Source: Erysipelotrichaceae bacterium (GTDB taxonomy: Bacteria; Bacillota_I; Bacilli_A; Erysipelotrichales; Erysipelotrichaceae). Taken from it: a stretch of 18,012 nt of DNA. The notes below the pieces were generated by a model, which ran no database searches, was not told the origin of the DNA, and saw nothing but the letters and a program-made list of their open reading frames with translations. The stretch is taken from contig DOUE01000019.1 of the NCBI GenBank assembly GCA_003520745.1, forward strand, positions 1 to 18,012, read 5' to 3'. Shown in pieces: positions 1 to 6,799 of this stretch (position 1 is the first letter of the stretch; every line of letters begins with the position of its first letter). Both the position numbers and the translations under genes were made by a program.

Positions 1-30
1 TGAAGAAGTCAACGATTTGTAGACAGTTAG
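1..30. repeat. Terminal inverted repeat, distal end of the IS
   Basis: Starts TGAAGAAGTCAAC and carries GTAGACAG at 19-26; partner of 1327-1356. The orfB stop codon (27-29) lies inside this repeat, a compact layout common in IS3 elements. Confidence 0.8.
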
Positions 31-968
31 AAAAAGCATTTTTGCCCCCGTTCAATCATAAATTGAGCGGGGCTTTTATGTTTTAGTTTATGAGACGGTC
101 GTTCGAAATTGAAGAATTGGATGTAGTCGTTAAGAAACGACGAGAACGTATCCCAGTCATCCAAACAGTAGTCACATTCAATTTCTGCTTTGATCCAACC
201 ATTGATTGATTCAATGACAGGATTATCGGTCGGGGTAGCCGCTCGAGACATCGAGCGGATTATGTTATAATTCTTATGTGCTTCAGCGAAGCATCGGGAA
301 GAATAGACGGAACCTTGGTCACTATGGAAAATGATGGGTTCGGTTTGTTCTTCTTTTTTTATGAGTTTAAGCAGCTGAGATAAGCAGTCATGATAGGTAC
401 GATTGTCTCCTAGTTTGGAGCTGGCGGAAGAGGCGATGATAGCGTTATTGTAGGTGTCGAGGATATAGGTCCATTCATAAACTATCCCCCGATGTCGAAG
501 CCTTGTCATATCCGAACTCAAGATTTCGAGGGGCCGTTGCGCGTTCCAGTTGCCATTGACGATGTTCTTATAGATGATGTGTTCTTCGCCTGACTTTTTC
601 CAAGCGTAATGTTTGGCTTGCGAACGAATCCCAGCGAACTTACACCCTCGATGGACGTAGAGATCCGAGACCATCCATCCCATTTTCTCGCGAATTTTAG
701 AGGCGATATCGCGATATCCATAGGAAGGGTGCTCGGAATGAAAGTAGTGGATATGATCCAGGAGATCGTTGCGGTTTTGTTCAAACCAACTCGGTTTATC
801 TCGACGATGTAGCCATTTATAATAGCCGGACTTACTGACTCCGAAATAATCACACAGAAATAGGATGGAATACTCTTCGCTTAATCCTTGGATGATTTGA
901 TACTCGCTTCGGATAATATATCGTATTCCTTTTGGCGACCAACTCCTTTCACTTGGTATCCTTTTTTT
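27..968 (-). CDS. IS3-family transposase OrfB (DDE integrase), expressed by -1 frameshift from OrfA
   Basis: Catalytic half of the transposase. The rve/integrase fold shows a D in SSDMT, a D in HSDQG and an E in PVIESINGWIK; exactly 35 residues separate the second D from the E, and a K follows 7 residues after the E. This is the DD(35)E signature of IS3 enzymes. The frame is open well upstream of its first ATG (683). Reading from the A7 run at 962-968 gives the usual N-terminal OrfB region, with YSILFLCDYFGVSKSGYYKW and then HPSYGYRDIASKIREKMGW. No ATG, GTG or TTG start lies in that stretch. Translation therefore most likely comes from a -1 slip in orfA, giving an OrfAB fusion of about 413 aa. 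An in-frame ATT codon behind an AAAGGA could allow separate OrfB initiation, as described for IS911, but this is speculative. Confidence 0.85.
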   Translation of the reverse strand, partial: KKRIPSERSWSPKGIRYIIRSEYQIIQGLSEEYSILFLCDYFGVSKSGYYKWLHRRDKPSWFEQNRNDLLDHIHYFHSEHPSYGYRDIASKIREKMGWMVSDLYVHRGCKFAGIRSQAKHYAWKKSGEEHIIYKNIVNGNWNAQRPLEILSSDMTRLRHRGIVYEWTYILDTYNNAIIASSASSKLGDNRTYHDCLSQLLKLIKKEEQTEPIIFHSDQGSVYSSRCFAEAHKNYNIIRSMSRAATPTDNPVIESINGWIKAEIECDYCLDDWDTFSSFLNDYIQFFNFERPSHKLKHKSPAQFMIERGQKCFF

Positions 969-1267
969 AAGCGCTCAACCTCGATTTTTAGTTTGAAATT
1001 CTCAAGGGTTAATTGCTCTTCACGTGTGAGATTCTTCTTCAGATACAGATGGATCATCGGATTTGTCTTACGTGATGTTTCGAGTCCTGCCTCGCCCTTA
1101 TCCAGATATTTTATTACCCAGGCATGAATCAATCCTTGATTAACTTTCAACTCCTTCTGTAAGGTTCTAAAACTCACATGGTCATCAAGGTGTTTGCGAA
1201 TAATCTTCATCTTCTCCTCAATTGTCCATTCTCGTCGTGGCCCTTTACTTCCTTTTGGTCTTCCCAT
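881..1267 (-). CDS. IS3-family transposase OrfA (helix-turn-helix protein)
   Basis: 128-aa DNA-binding subunit. Residues about 14-60 (TIEEKMKIIRKHL...LQKELKVNQGLIHAWVIKY) form the helix-turn-helix that recognises the IS ends. Residues about 85-105 (LTREEQLTLENFKLKIEVERLKK) look like the leucine-zipper oligomerisation helix. The start is fixed by AAGGAGG a few bases upstream of ATG 1267. Alone it usually acts as a regulator of transposition; joined to OrfB by frameshift it forms the transposase. The 3' end overlaps orfB in the -1 frame. Confidence 0.85.
   Translation of the reverse strand: MGRPKGSKGPRREWTIEEKMKIIRKHLDDHVSFRTLQKELKVNQGLIHAWVIKYLDKGEAGLETSRKTNPMIHLYLKKNLTREEQLTLENFKLKIEVERLKKGYQVKGVGRQKEYDILSEASIKSSKD
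962..968 (-). promoter_or_regulatory. Programmed -1 frameshift site A AAA AAA G
   Basis: On the minus strand orfA reads CGC TTA AAA AAA GGA, so the heptamer A AAA AAA is in the phase needed for a -1 slip, the type used by IS150. After slipping, the next codon AGG is in the OrfB frame, which then stays open to 27. A 5-bp hairpin (ACCAA/TTGGT) follows within a few bases and could stimulate the shift. Confidence 0.75.
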
Positions 1268-1300
1268 TATGATTCCTCCTTAGTTTTATCATATGAAAAA

Positions 1301-1338
1301 GTAGACAGGCTTCAAGATATGTTTTCTTGACTGTCTAC
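1301..1338. repeat. Long hairpin inside the IS end, upstream of orfA
   Basis: GTAGACAG (1301-1308) and TCAAGA (1312-1317) pair with TCTTGA (1325-1330) and CTGTCTAC (1331-1338), leaving a 3-nt bulge and a 7-nt loop. It lies between the terminal repeat and the orfA ribosome site. It could lower transposase expression from outside transcripts or act as an extra transposase binding site; neither is proven. Confidence 0.6.
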
Positions 1339-1356
1339 TTTTAGTTTACTCCTTCA
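1327..1356. repeat. Terminal inverted repeat, promoter-side end of the IS
   Basis: Its reverse complement starts TGAAGGAGTAAAC and carries GTAGACAG, matching window positions 1-30 at 22 of 30 bases. It lies upstream of the transposase start. Confidence 0.8.
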
Positions 1357-1451
1357 AATTAATACGTTTTAATGTCGGTGTTTCAGTCTTTTTCACTCGC
1401 GCATTCGTCATTCTCGTCATTTAATCATGTTTCAACACGAATCGCTCAACC

Positions 1452-1461
1452 TGTTTATAAT
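1452..1461 (+). promoter_or_regulatory. Candidate -10 region for the guanine-deaminase-like gene
   Basis: A perfect TATAAT (1456-1461) sits 43 bases before the ATG. The -35 is poor (TTCAAC at 1431-1436, spacing 19), so this is a plausible but weak call. The 147-bp gap after the IS holds nothing else that I recognise. Confidence 0.4.
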
Positions 1462-1503
1462 GTAATTAAAGATGAATGACAGAGAAAGCGAGATGAACGA
1501 TTC

Positions 1504-1983
1504 ATGTCGAAGACGATCCAGGAAGCCATGGATCTGGCGGCGAAAGAAGCGAAAAGAACGATGCGTGAAGGGATCGGTGGACCGTTCGGGGCCGTGATCC
1601 TCACTGCGGACCATGAATTGGTCTGCGTGGCGTCCAACACCGTCCTGCGCGACCACGACCCGACGGCGCATTCCGAAATCAACGCGATCCGAAGCGCAGG
1701 CAAAACACTCAATACCCATGACTTAAGCGGATGCATCCTGGTCACCACCTGCTACCCGTGTCCGATGTGCCTGAGCGCCGCCTTATGGGCGAACATCGCG
1801 ACCATCGTCTACGGATGCACGGCCAAGGACGCCGCGATGATCGGCTTCCGGGACGATTTCATTCATCAGTATCTCGTAGAACCCGAGAAAAACGCGGAAC
1901 TGGTGAGAATTTTCCAAAGCGACCCTGAGAAAGGGTTGTCGCTCTTCAGAGAATATCACGAGTCCCGAAGTGAAATGTACTAA
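1504..1983 (+). CDS. guaD: Guanine-deaminase-like nucleoside/base deaminase
   Basis: 159-aa member of the cytidine/deoxycytidylate deaminase fold. The zinc site is visible as H56-x-E58 in DPTAHSEINAIR and C86-P-M-C89 in YPCPMC, where the Glu is the proton shuttle. Length, the GIGGPFGAVI segment near residue 23, the DDFIHQYL region and the terminal aromatic (…EMY) match Bacillus-type guanine deaminase (guanine to xanthine plus ammonia) better than TadA tRNA deaminase. The core reads HSE where many relatives have HAE. A related purine or pterin substrate is possible. It is the only plus-strand gene and lies next to the IS. The ribosome site is weak (GCGAG), so the start rests on length and similarity. 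It fits with the guanine-regulated purine permease 6 kb away. Confidence 0.75.
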   Translation: MSKTIQEAMDLAAKEAKRTMREGIGGPFGAVILTADHELVCVASNTVLRDHDPTAHSEINAIRSAGKTLNTHDLSGCILVTTCYPCPMCLSAALWANIATIVYGCTAKDAAMIGFRDDFIHQYLVEPEKNAELVRIFQSDPEKGLSLFREYHESRSEMY

Positions 1984-2013
1984 AAAACCTGTCGGCTTGC
2001 GTCGACAGGTTTT
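1984..2013. terminator. Bidirectional terminator between guaD and cysE
   Basis: AAAACCTGTCG (1984-1994) pairs with CGACAGGTTTT (2003-2013) around an 8-nt loop. T-rich tails follow on both strands, serving the plus gene that stops at 1983 and the minus gene that stops at 2015. Confidence 0.8.
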
Positions 2014-2014
2014 C

Positions 2015-2536
2015 TTATTCTTTCGGTTTCGATTCGATGGGTCGCGCGGGGATCCCGGCGACGGTCTGAAAGTCTTCGACATCGCGGACGACCACGGCGT
2101 TGGCCCCGACCCGCGAGTAATCGCCAAGCCGGATCGGCCCAAGGATCTGCGCCCCCGCACCGACGGTGACGTTGTCGCCTAGGGTCGGATGGCGTTTGAC
2201 TTCATCCAGGGTCGTGCCGCCCAAGGTGACGTTATGATAAATCAGGCAATCGTCGCCGATGATCGAAGTTTCGCCGATGACGGTACCGAACCCATGGTCG
2301 ATGAACAAACGGCGACCGATGGTCGCCCCGGGGTGGATTTCGATCCCCGTCCAGAAGCGTCCCCACTGACCGAAAAGCCGGGCGATGAAGAAGCGATGAT
2401 GACGGTAGAAGAAATTCCCGATACGGTAGAATCCCAAGACATGGAAGCCGGGATAGAGGAAAACCACTTCCCAGACGCTTTTGGCGGCCGGGTCGCGGGT
2501 ATAGATCGATTTTGCGGTATCCCACATCTTTTTCAT
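2015..2536 (-). CDS. cysE: Serine O-acetyltransferase (hexapeptide-repeat type)
   Basis: Transfers acetyl from acetyl-CoA to L-serine to form O-acetylserine, the first step of cysteine synthesis, in the cytosol. The N-terminal helical part is short. It is followed by the left-handed beta-helix: GIEIHPGATIGRRLFIDHGFG carries the family's His residues, then GETSIIGDDCLIYHNVTLGGT, and the end is AGIPARPI. At about 173 aa it is the short Gram-positive form rather than the 270-aa enterobacterial one. I prefer the ATG at 2536, with AAGGATGG five bases upstream, over the in-frame ATG at 2545, which directly abuts that ribosome site. It lies 58 bases downstream of mrp and probably shares its transcript, linking cysteine supply with Fe-S cluster assembly. 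Confidence 0.85.
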   Translation of the reverse strand: MKKMWDTAKSIYTRDPAAKSVWEVVFLYPGFHVLGFYRIGNFFYRHHRFFIARLFGQWGRFWTGIEIHPGATIGRRLFIDHGFGTVIGETSIIGDDCLIYHNVTLGGTTLDEVKRHPTLGDNVTVGAGAQILGPIRLGDYSRVGANAVVVRDVEDFQTVAGIPARPIESKPKE

Positions 2537-2594
2537 AGAGACCATCCTTTGCGAGACATTAGTCTATCACATCCACTTCCGAAAAGGAAGCGAT

Positions 2595-3389
2595 TCATTC
2601 CAAGGGGAAGAGTTTTTCGACGACCGTTTCGAATTCTTCGCTGACGATCTCTTCGACCTGCCCTTTATCCGCCATTTCGTTGTATTCGGGACGGATGGGG
2701 AGTTTGGCCAGAATCGGAAGATCATAGGTCGATGCGAATTCTTCCAGTCTGCTTTGACCGAAAGGATACATCCTTTCCCCGCAGTGTCCGCATTCCATAT
2801 AACTCATGTTTTCGACGATCCCGAGGATCGGGATGTTCATCTGGTTCGCCATCGAGACGGCTTTGGAGACGATCATCGAGACAAGGTCCTGGGGGGTGGT
2901 GACCAGGATGATCCCTTTGAGGGGTAAGGATTGGTAGACGGTCAAGGGGACGTCCCCTGTGCCCGGAGGCATGTCCACGTACATCACGTCCACGTCGCCC
3001 CAGAGGACGTCGGTGTAGAATTCTTTCACGGCGTTGCCGATCATGGGACCCCGCCATAAGACGGGGGTGTCTTCGTTCTCCAACATCATGTTGGAACTCA
3101 TCAGTTCGATGCCGGTGGCCGTGATCGCGGGATAGATACCCTCTTCGTCGCCCCGTGCGTTTTCTTTAATACCGAACATCCGTGCCATCGAAGGTCCGGT
3201 GATATCGCCGTCCAGGATCGCCGTCTGTAATCCCAAACGTTGGGTATGGGTCGCCAAGAGGCCGGTGACGGTCGATTTACCGACCCCGCCTTTCCCCGAG
3301 ACGATGGCGATCATCGATTCGATCTTAGTTGATTTCTTCGGACGTGCGAAGAAGGGGTTGAATTTTGGATCCAGTGTTTTTTCGCTCAT
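2595..3389 (-). CDS. mrp: Mrp/NBP35-family P-loop ATPase, Fe-S cluster carrier
   Basis: 264-aa cytosolic ATPase of the Mrp (ApbC/NBP35) family, thought to bind and pass on iron-sulfur clusters. The deviant Walker A GKGGVGKS is at about 32-39. DGDITGPSMARMFG and YVDMPPGTGD are the family's switch and Walker B regions, and C200-GH-C203 is the metal-binding CxxC. The N-terminal DUF59 (MIP18-like) domain of many Mrp proteins is absent, as in short forms. The start is supported by AAGGGAG seven bases upstream. It stops with TGA, which shows that TGA is not read as Trp here. cysE follows on the same strand; adhE lies upstream behind a terminator hairpin. Confidence 0.88.
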   Translation of the reverse strand: MSEKTLDPKFNPFFARPKKSTKIESMIAIVSGKGGVGKSTVTGLLATHTQRLGLQTAILDGDITGPSMARMFGIKENARGDEEGIYPAITATGIELMSSNMMLENEDTPVLWRGPMIGNAVKEFYTDVLWGDVDVMYVDMPPGTGDVPLTVYQSLPLKGIILVTTPQDLVSMIVSKAVSMANQMNIPILGIVENMSYMECGHCGERMYPFGQSRLEEFASTYDLPILAKLPIRPEYNEMADKGQVEEIVSEEFETVVEKLFPLE

Positions 3390-3403
3390 GGTTCTCCCTT
3401 AAG

Positions 3404-3425
3404 AAAACCCCGTCGCAACGGGGTT
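3404..3425 (-). terminator. Terminator after adhE, in the mrp leader
   Basis: AACCCCGT / ACGGGGTT (3406-3413 and 3418-3425) with a 4-nt loop, followed on the minus strand by TTCTT. It ends adhE transcripts. It lies only a few bases before the mrp ribosome site, so it would also be in any mrp leader. Confidence 0.75.
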
Positions 3426-3442
3426 GGTTTCGTTACCATGCC

Positions 3443-3451
3443 ATTTTAGCA
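3443..3451 (-). promoter_or_regulatory. Candidate extended -10 promoter for mrp
   Basis: Minus strand reads TGCTAAAAT, an extended -10, between the adhE stop and the terminator hairpin. No good -35 is visible. If used, the mrp mRNA would start with the hairpin at 3406-3425. Confidence 0.35.
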
Positions 3452-3468
3452 TAGAACCGTTCTTGATT

Positions 3469-6135
3469 CTATTCTTTCGAACCGTAGTAGGCTTGACGCA
3501 GGATTTCCTTCATGTCGTTGACTAAAGGTAGACGCGGGTTGCAGGGGGTGCATTGGTCTTCATAGGCCAGCATCGCGACCAGGTCGAGATCCTGCTTGAA
3601 GGCATCTTCACTTATGCCCTGATCGGCCAGGGTCATCTTGATGCCGATGCTTTTGGCCAATCGGTCGCAGGCGTCCGCATAGGATTTGACGCCTTCTTCC
3701 GGGGTGCTCGCGGGCAGACCCAACATCTTCGCCAAGGTCTGGTATTTTTCATCGGCTTTGTAGTAGTTGTATTTCGGCCAGGTCGCCGGTTTGCTGGGGA
3801 AGGTCCCGTTGTAGCGGATAACATGCGGCATCAGGATCGCGTTGGCTCGTCCATGGGGCACATGCCAGGTTCCGCCGATTTTATGGGCGAGGGAGTGGTT
3901 GATGCCCAGGAAACTATTGGCGAACGCCATCCCGGCCATCGTGGAGGCGTTGTGCATCTTCTCGCGCGCTTCCGGATCGTTTTTTCCGTTGGAAACGGCG
4001 CGGGGTAGGAATTCGAAGACCATCTTGATGGCTTGCAGGCAAAGTCCGTCGGTGAAGTCGCTGGCTAGTGTTGAAACATAGGCTTCCGTCGCATGGGTCA
4101 GCACGTCCATCCCGGTATCCGCCGTCACGCCGGCCGGCAGGTTCATCGTCAAGGTCGAGTCGACGATCGCGACCGTGGGAGTCAAAGAGTAATCGGCTAA
4201 AGGATATTTCTTATTGACGCGCTTGTCGGTCAAGACCGCGAAGGGCGTCACTTCGCTTCCCGTCCCCGACGTCGTCGGAATGCAGACGAGCTGCGTCTTC
4301 TTGCCGAGTTCCGGATAGCGGAAGGCGCGTTTGCGGATGTCCATGAACTTCTGTTTCAAATCGTCGAAGTCGACTTCCGGATGTTCATAAAACAACCACA
4401 TCCCTTTCGCGGCGTCCATCGGGGATCCGCCGCCCAACGCGATGATGGTATCGGGCTTGAACGACTGCATCAGTTCGAACCCTTTACGGACGGTTTCAAG
4501 CGAAGGATCGGGTTCGACGTCGCAGAACAGTTGGATCTGCACTTTCTTGCGGCGCAGGTTGAGTTGGTCGACGATCTTGGCGTAATAGCCCAGATCGACC
4601 ATGGAGCGGTCGGTGACCACGAAGACGCGTTCGATGTCCTTCATTTGCTGAAGGTATTGGATGGAATTGCGTTCGAAGTAGATCTTCGAGGGGATTTTGA
4701 ACCACTGCATATTGTTGTTACGACGTCCGATGCGTTTGATGTTGAGGAGGTTGATGGCGGAAACGTTGTTGGAGACGGAGTTGTGTCCGTAGGATCCGCA
4801 GCCTAAAGTCAAGGACGGGATGAAGGCATTGTAGACGTTGCCGATCCCTCCGAAGGTCGCCGGCGAGTTCCAGATGATGCGGATCGCCTTGCATTGCTTG
4901 CCGAATTCATCCGCGATCTTCTTGTCTTCCGTATGGATGGCCGCGGAGTGGCCCAAGCCGTTGTATTCGACCATTTCGCGGGAATAACGGATGCCTTCCT
5001 CGGTCGAGGTGCTGACGATGAACGCCAGGACAGGGCTGAGTTTTTCTTTCGTGCAAGGTTCCTTCAAGCCGATTTCGGAAACCTTCACACCCAGGATGAT
5101 CGTGTTGGCAGGTACCTTGAATCCGGCTTGTTCGGCGATCCACAACGCCGATTTCCCGACCACGTTGGGGTTGAGGTTGGCCGAGGGCGTACAGGCGCCG
5201 CTTGTCGACGTACAGCCGAACATATACGTTTCAAGCTTGGCTTTTTCTTCTTCGCTGACGAAGTAGACCCCGTAGCGGGTAAAGAGTTCAAACGATTGCG
5301 CGGCGATTTCCTGATCCAGGACGACGCATTGTTCGGAGGCGCAGATCATCCCGTTGTCGAACGCCTTCGACATCACGATGTCGTTGACGGCCTGACGAAC
5401 GTCACACGTCTTTTCCATATAGGCCGGAACGTTTCCGGCACCGACGCCCAACGCCGGTTTACCGCAGGAATACGCCGCCTTCACCATGGCGTTGCCGCCG
5501 GTCGCCAGGATCGTGGCGACCCCGTCGTTGTTCATCAAAAAGCCGGTGGCTTCTTTGGAAGGCGTTTCGATCCATTGGATGCAATCGGCCGGTGCGCCGG
5601 CTTTGACCGCCGCGTCGCGGACGATGCGGGCGGACGCGGCGGAACAGTTCTGCGCCCCGGGATGAAAGGAGAAGATGATCGGGTTGCGTGTCTTCAGCGC
5701 GATCAGGCACTTGAAGATCGTCGTGGACGTCGGGTTGGTGACGGGCGTGATCCCGGCGACGACGCCGACCGGTTCCGCGATTTCGGTGATGCCGGTGACG
5801 TCGTTCTCGCTGATGATCCCGCAGGTCTTCAAATGACGCATGTCGTTGACGACGAATTCGCAGGCGAACAGGTTCTTGGTCGCCTTGTCTTCAAACACGC
5901 CCCTCCCGGTCTCTTTCACGGCCATAAGGGCTAATTCGCCATGTTGGTCCAAAGCGGCGACCGAAGCTTTCGCGACGATCAGGTCGACTTGTTCCTGGTC
6001 GAGTTCGCGGAACTGATCCAGCGCGACCAATCCCTTCTGGACCAAGGCATCGACTTCCAGTCTTACTTTTTCTTCAAACGAGAGCACGGTTTCATTGGTG
6101 GGTTCTACGGTCGGATTCGTTTCTTTTTTTGCCAT
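3469..6135 (-). CDS. adhE: Bifunctional acetaldehyde-CoA / alcohol dehydrogenase
   Basis: Converts acetyl-CoA through acetaldehyde to ethanol using two NADH, regenerating NAD+ in fermentation; AdhE proteins form cytosolic filaments (spirosomes). The N-terminal half (about 1-440) is the CoA-acylating aldehyde dehydrogenase, with the nucleophilic Cys at about 265 in NGMICASEQC and the cofactor segment GVGAGNVPAYMEKT. The C-terminal half is an iron-dependent alcohol dehydrogenase, with ALGGGSPMDAAK and the metal histidines in GINHSLAHKIGGTWHVPHG. I start at ATG 6135 (888 aa), where AAGAGGA precedes by eight bases. The longer frame to 6186 begins at a TTG inside the promoter and has no ribosome site. 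The gene is monocistronic, with its own promoter, Rex-like and cre-like sites upstream and a terminator downstream. Confidence 0.95.
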   Translation of the reverse strand: MAKKETNPTVEPTNETVLSFEEKVRLEVDALVQKGLVALDQFRELDQEQVDLIVAKASVAALDQHGELALMAVKETGRGVFEDKATKNLFACEFVVNDMRHLKTCGIISENDVTGITEIAEPVGVVAGITPVTNPTSTTIFKCLIALKTRNPIIFSFHPGAQNCSAASARIVRDAAVKAGAPADCIQWIETPSKEATGFLMNNDGVATILATGGNAMVKAAYSCGKPALGVGAGNVPAYMEKTCDVRQAVNDIVMSKAFDNGMICASEQCVVLDQEIAAQSFELFTRYGVYFVSEEEKAKLETYMFGCTSTSGACTPSANLNPNVVGKSALWIAEQAGFKVPANTIILGVKVSEIGLKEPCTKEKLSPVLAFIVSTSTEEGIRYSREMVEYNGLGHSAAIHTEDKKIADEFGKQCKAIRIIWNSPATFGGIGNVYNAFIPSLTLGCGSYGHNSVSNNVSAINLLNIKRIGRRNNNMQWFKIPSKIYFERNSIQYLQQMKDIERVFVVTDRSMVDLGYYAKIVDQLNLRRKKVQIQLFCDVEPDPSLETVRKGFELMQSFKPDTIIALGGGSPMDAAKGMWLFYEHPEVDFDDLKQKFMDIRKRAFRYPELGKKTQLVCIPTTSGTGSEVTPFAVLTDKRVNKKYPLADYSLTPTVAIVDSTLTMNLPAGVTADTGMDVLTHATEAYVSTLASDFTDGLCLQAIKMVFEFLPRAVSNGKNDPEAREKMHNASTMAGMAFANSFLGINHSLAHKIGGTWHVPHGRANAILMPHVIRYNGTFPSKPATWPKYNYYKADEKYQTLAKMLGLPASTPEEGVKSYADACDRLAKSIGIKMTLADQGISEDAFKQDLDLVAMLAYEDQCTPCNPRLPLVNDMKEILRQAYYGSKE

Positions 6136-6176
6136 GTGTTTGTCCTCTTGTGATTTGTTACTCTTTTCACGAGCAC

Positions 6177-6205
6177 AGTTTACCAACCCCGATTTCCCTT
6201 GTCAA
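6177..6205 (-). promoter_or_regulatory. adhE promoter
   Basis: -35 TTGACA (6205-6200), 17-bp spacer, -10 TAAACT (6182-6177) preceded by TG one base away (extended -10). This predicts a start near 6170 and a leader of about 35 nt. Confidence 0.75.
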
Positions 6206-6210
6206 GCGTT

Positions 6211-6228
6211 TTGTTTATTATTTCACAA
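6211..6228 (-). promoter_or_regulatory. Rex-like operator upstream of adhE
   Basis: Minus strand TTGTGAAATAATAAACAA against the Rex consensus TTGTGAA-N4-TTCACAA: the left arm is exact and the right arm matches 5 of 7. It lies five bases upstream of the -35. Rex is the NADH/NAD+-sensing repressor known to control adhE in many Bacillota. No rex gene is in this window. Confidence 0.6.
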
Positions 6229-6242
6229 GTAATCGCTTTCAT
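6228..6242 (-). promoter_or_regulatory. cre-like site (CcpA) upstream of adhE
   Basis: Minus strand ATGAAAGCGATTACT fits the cre consensus WTGNAANCGNWNNCW at every defined position. It abuts the Rex-like box and is centred about 65 bp upstream of the predicted start. CcpA activates from such upstream positions in some genes, so activation or repression is open. Confidence 0.55.
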
Positions 6243-6317
6243 TTTTTCAAGTGATTTACAACCCGATTCCTCTACCAAAAATAGAACATGTTTCCCTTTC
6301 TTTTTCACAATGTCCGT

Positions 6318-6344
6318 TAAAAAGAAAAAGCCCTTCCGGGCTTT
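6318..6344 (-). terminator. Terminator of the prepilin gene
   Basis: AAAGCCC/GGGCTTT (6327-6333 and 6338-6344) with a 4-nt loop; the minus strand continues TTCTTTTT. The hairpin overlaps the stop codon. Confidence 0.8.
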
Positions 6345-6666
6345 ACTTCTGGAAATCCGGCGCCGAGAAAATCTTCCCGGAACCGAAGTCGCAACTGAAA
6401 CTCGTGATCTTCTCCCCGCTTTGGGTCGCAGTGATCGTGCAATCGACCAAGGTCGGAACTTCCGCTTCCTCCCCTTTCGCCTCATAGACCGCCAAGGCGT
6501 ATTCGAAGTACTTCGTACGGCAATTCGCCTGATGCGTCGCATCGATCGCAAGTTCGAGATGGTGGAGATAGCGCGGGATGATCAGGGCGGCGAGAACGGC
6601 GAGAATGGCGAAAACGATGAGAAGTTCGATCAAGGTAAACCCCTTGGATTTCAACATTGGTTTCAT
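6343..6666 (-). CDS. Type IV prepilin-like / pseudopilin protein
   Basis: 107 aa. After a short basic leader (MKPMLKSKG) comes FTLIELLIVFAILAVLAALI, the class III prepilin sequence: cleavage by prepilin peptidase after the Gly, Glu at +5, then one long hydrophobic helix. The small C-terminal domain has three cysteines (NCRTKY, LVDCTI, SFSCDFG) that may form a disulfide. GGGGGAAG lies upstream of the start. It stands alone: no ATPase, platform protein or peptidase is nearby, so it must use machinery encoded elsewhere (Com-type or pilus) or be a relic. The major competence pilin ComGC has a similar size, but the mature domain is too short on recognisable features to name it. Confidence 0.8.
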   Translation of the reverse strand: MKPMLKSKGFTLIELLIVFAILAVLAALIIPRYLHHLELAIDATHQANCRTKYFEYALAVYEAKGEEAEVPTLVDCTITATQSGEKITSFSCDFGSGKIFSAPDFQK

Positions 6667-6687
6667 CCGACTTCCCCCTATGACTTA

Positions 6688-6716
6688 ATTCTGATTCCTA
6701 AAAATTGATTTGTCAA
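6688..6716 (-). promoter_or_regulatory. Candidate promoter of the prepilin gene
   Basis: -35 TTGACA (6716-6711), 17-bp spacer, -10 CAGAAT (6693-6688). Confidence 0.5.
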
Positions 6717-6750
6717 TGTGAAATGTTTATCAGATGTCAAAATCACCAAC

Positions 6751-6774
6751 AAAAAAGGCAGGAATTACCCTGCC
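6751..6774 (-). terminator. Terminator of the uracil permease gene
   Basis: GGCAGG/CCTGCC (6757-6762 and 6769-6774) with a 6-nt loop, then six T on the minus strand. Confidence 0.8.
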
Positions 6775-6799
6775 GATTTCTGTTTGAATTATGTAGTAA

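Larger units (their letters stand above)
1..1356 (-). mobile_element. IS3-family (IS150-like) insertion sequence, apparently complete
   Basis: The left end (1-30) and the reverse complement of the right end (1327-1356) match at 22 of 30 positions. They begin TGAAG and end CTTCA, giving the 5'-TG...CA-3' termini usual for IS3 elements. Inside are orfA and orfB in overlapping frames on the minus strand with a frameshift site between them. The motif GTAGACAG occurs in both ends (19-26 and, as CTGTCTAC, 1331-1338) and again at 1301-1308. The left boundary is the first base of the window, so the left flank and any target-site duplication cannot be seen. Both reading frames are uninterrupted, so the element may be active. 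It is more AT-rich than the genes that follow. Confidence 0.85.

Noticed and set aside
2595..2597. Possible Mycoplasma-type code (TGA as Trp)
   Set aside because: mrp ends at TGA at the family's normal length, and Trp is encoded by TGG throughout.
4894..5934. Long plus-strand frame (346 aa) opposite adhE
   Set aside because: It is the complement of a strongly supported gene; the Asp/Arg/Gly-rich translation has no family features and no ribosome site.
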